Source: Actinomycetota bacterium
GTDB lineage: Bacteria; Actinomycetota; Acidimicrobiia; IMCC26256
Length of the DNA: 6,405 nt
Assembly (NCBI GenBank): GCA_009702955.1
Contig: WLHA01000075.1
Location: forward strand, 1 to 6,405
Reading direction: 5' to 3'
Made by a program: the position numbers and the translations under genes
Shown here: piece after piece, positions 5,832 to 6,405 of the stretch
Position numbering within the stretch: the stretch's first letter is position 1
Layout of the letters: every line of letters starts with the position of its first letter
The notes under the pieces: model-generated
Told to the model about the DNA's origin: nothing
The model's input: only the letters and a program-made list of their open reading frames with translations
Databases searched by the model: none

Positions 5832-6405
5832 ATGGATGATCCGGCCTACGATCACCAGGTGCCCAATCACGAAGAGCTACCGGGAGACTCAAACGTGAGG
5901 CGGCAGAGGACTCGACGTCGTAGGTCTGGCGGTCGTAAACGACTTGTCGTGCTGCTGCTGGTCGCCTTCGTTCTTTGCTGGGTCGCGGCCGCGGCCACCA
6001 ATCTCCTTACTGCACGGTCAAAGGCCCAGGCTGGAATCACGCGCCTTGAGGGTGCCCAGGGCTCGCTATCAGCGGCCGACGTTCTGCGCGGTGAGGGCCT
6101 CGTTGAGATACGAGCAGCTAATCGAGACTTTGTCTCCGCTGCCCATTCATCTGGTTCTTTCTTCCTCGCTCCATTTGAAGTGCTTCCGATTATTGGCAGG
6201 CAACTCCGTTCTGTCCAAGCATTGGCCACGGCCGCCGCGTCTATTACTGAGATCGGTGCTGGAGTGACGGAGTCAGCGCAGAGAGCAGTGGCAGTACCTG
6301 CAGCGGGAGGCCCGGAACGTATCGCCCTGCTTGAGAGCCTCGGAGAGATAGCTAAGGGCGCGAGCTCGGATCTAAACCGCGTAGATCTTGGCCCAGGTAA
6401 CGCTC
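5832..6405 (+). CDS. Membrane-anchored DUF4012-like protein (partial, N-terminal part)
   Basis: The frame is open from an ATG at 5832 to the window edge (191 codons, no stop). It begins with about 20 polar residues, then an Arg-rich stretch (about 23-37, with RRQRTRRRR) and one hydrophobic segment at about 38-56. This predicts a cytoplasmic basic N-terminus and a single membrane anchor. After it comes an Ala-rich, amphipathic helical region. 'APFEVLPIIGRQLRSVQALA' at about 113-132 resembles the 'P.f..lP.lG..l.a...l' signature of DUF4012 proteins of actinobacteria, whose function is not established. Most of the family domain would lie beyond the window. The gene is divergent from the RecB-like pair. 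Other starts in frame are GTG at 5859 and GTG at 5895. I prefer the ATG, though no Shine-Dalgarno site directly precedes it. An in-frame TAG at 5817 blocks extension to the strong ribosome site at 5778. Confidence 0.72.
   Translation, partial: MDDPAYDHQVPNHEELPGDSNVRRQRTRRRRSGGRKRLVVLLLVAFVLCWVAAAATNLLTARSKAQAGITRLEGAQGSLSAADVLRGEGLVEIRAANRDFVSAAHSSGSFFLAPFEVLPIIGRQLRSVQALATAAASITEIGAGVTESAQRAVAVPAAGGPERIALLESLGEIAKGASSDLNRVDLGPGNA

Noticed and set aside
5867..6229. Minus-strand 120-codon open frame opposite the DUF4012-like gene
   Set aside because: Its Arg/Ser-rich product is low complexity. The plus strand shows a basic N-terminus, a membrane segment and an ordered helical region, so the minus frame is a shadow.

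Overview
The window looks like a chromosomal segment from a moderate-GC actinobacterium. An uncultured member of Acidimicrobiia is my best guess. The reasons are a mycobacterial/acidimicrobial-type thiolase-like protein with the extra C-terminal domain, a DUF983 zinc-ribbon membrane protein, a DUF4012-like gene, and frequent GTG starts with weak Shine-Dalgarno sites. This placement rests on gene types recognised by eye, not on a database search. I see no rRNA, tRNA, CRISPR array, insertion sequence or phage gene.

Layout. Five genes on the minus strand fill positions 1 to about 5775 and are read right to left. In transcription order they are: (i) a small protein with Fe-S-type cysteines that looks like a catalytically dead RecB-family (PD-(D/E)XK) paralogue (5056-5775, or to 5892 with a TTG start); (ii) an intact-looking RecB-family PD-(D/E)XK nuclease with the same four-cysteine arrangement (4252-5043); (iii) a thiolase-like protein type 1, usually annotated acetyl-CoA acetyltransferase (2688-4211); (iv) a DUF983 protein (2238-2654); and (v) an ABC-exporter half-transporter with a C-terminal cyclic-nucleotide-binding domain, cut by the left edge (1-2108). 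The first four are spaced 12, 40 and 33 bases apart and could form one transcript. A 129-base gap precedes the ABC gene. A divergent plus-strand gene, cut by the right edge (5832-6405), encodes a membrane-anchored DUF4012-like protein.

Main observations. Three of the six genes belong to enzyme superfamilies but lack the residues that define catalysis. In the ABC protein every nucleotide-handling motif is altered (Walker A, Q-loop, signature, Walker B, H-loop), yet the reading frame is open for 702 codons and the cNMP domain is well formed. The two adjacent RecB-like proteins align around the active site, but only one keeps the D...DxK residues, which suggests a catalytic plus structural or regulatory pair. 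The thiolase-like protein lacks the nucleophilic Cys and the catalytic His, as is normal for its family. At the divergent junction a perfect AAGGAGG and a GTG open an eight-codon frame that closes with a TAG just before the ATG of the DUF4012-like gene, and in the same frame as it.

How the genes work together is mostly unknown. The nuclease pair probably acts on DNA. The ABC protein, DUF983 protein and DUF4012-like protein are membrane proteins. The thiolase-like protein probably binds acyl-CoA or lipid.
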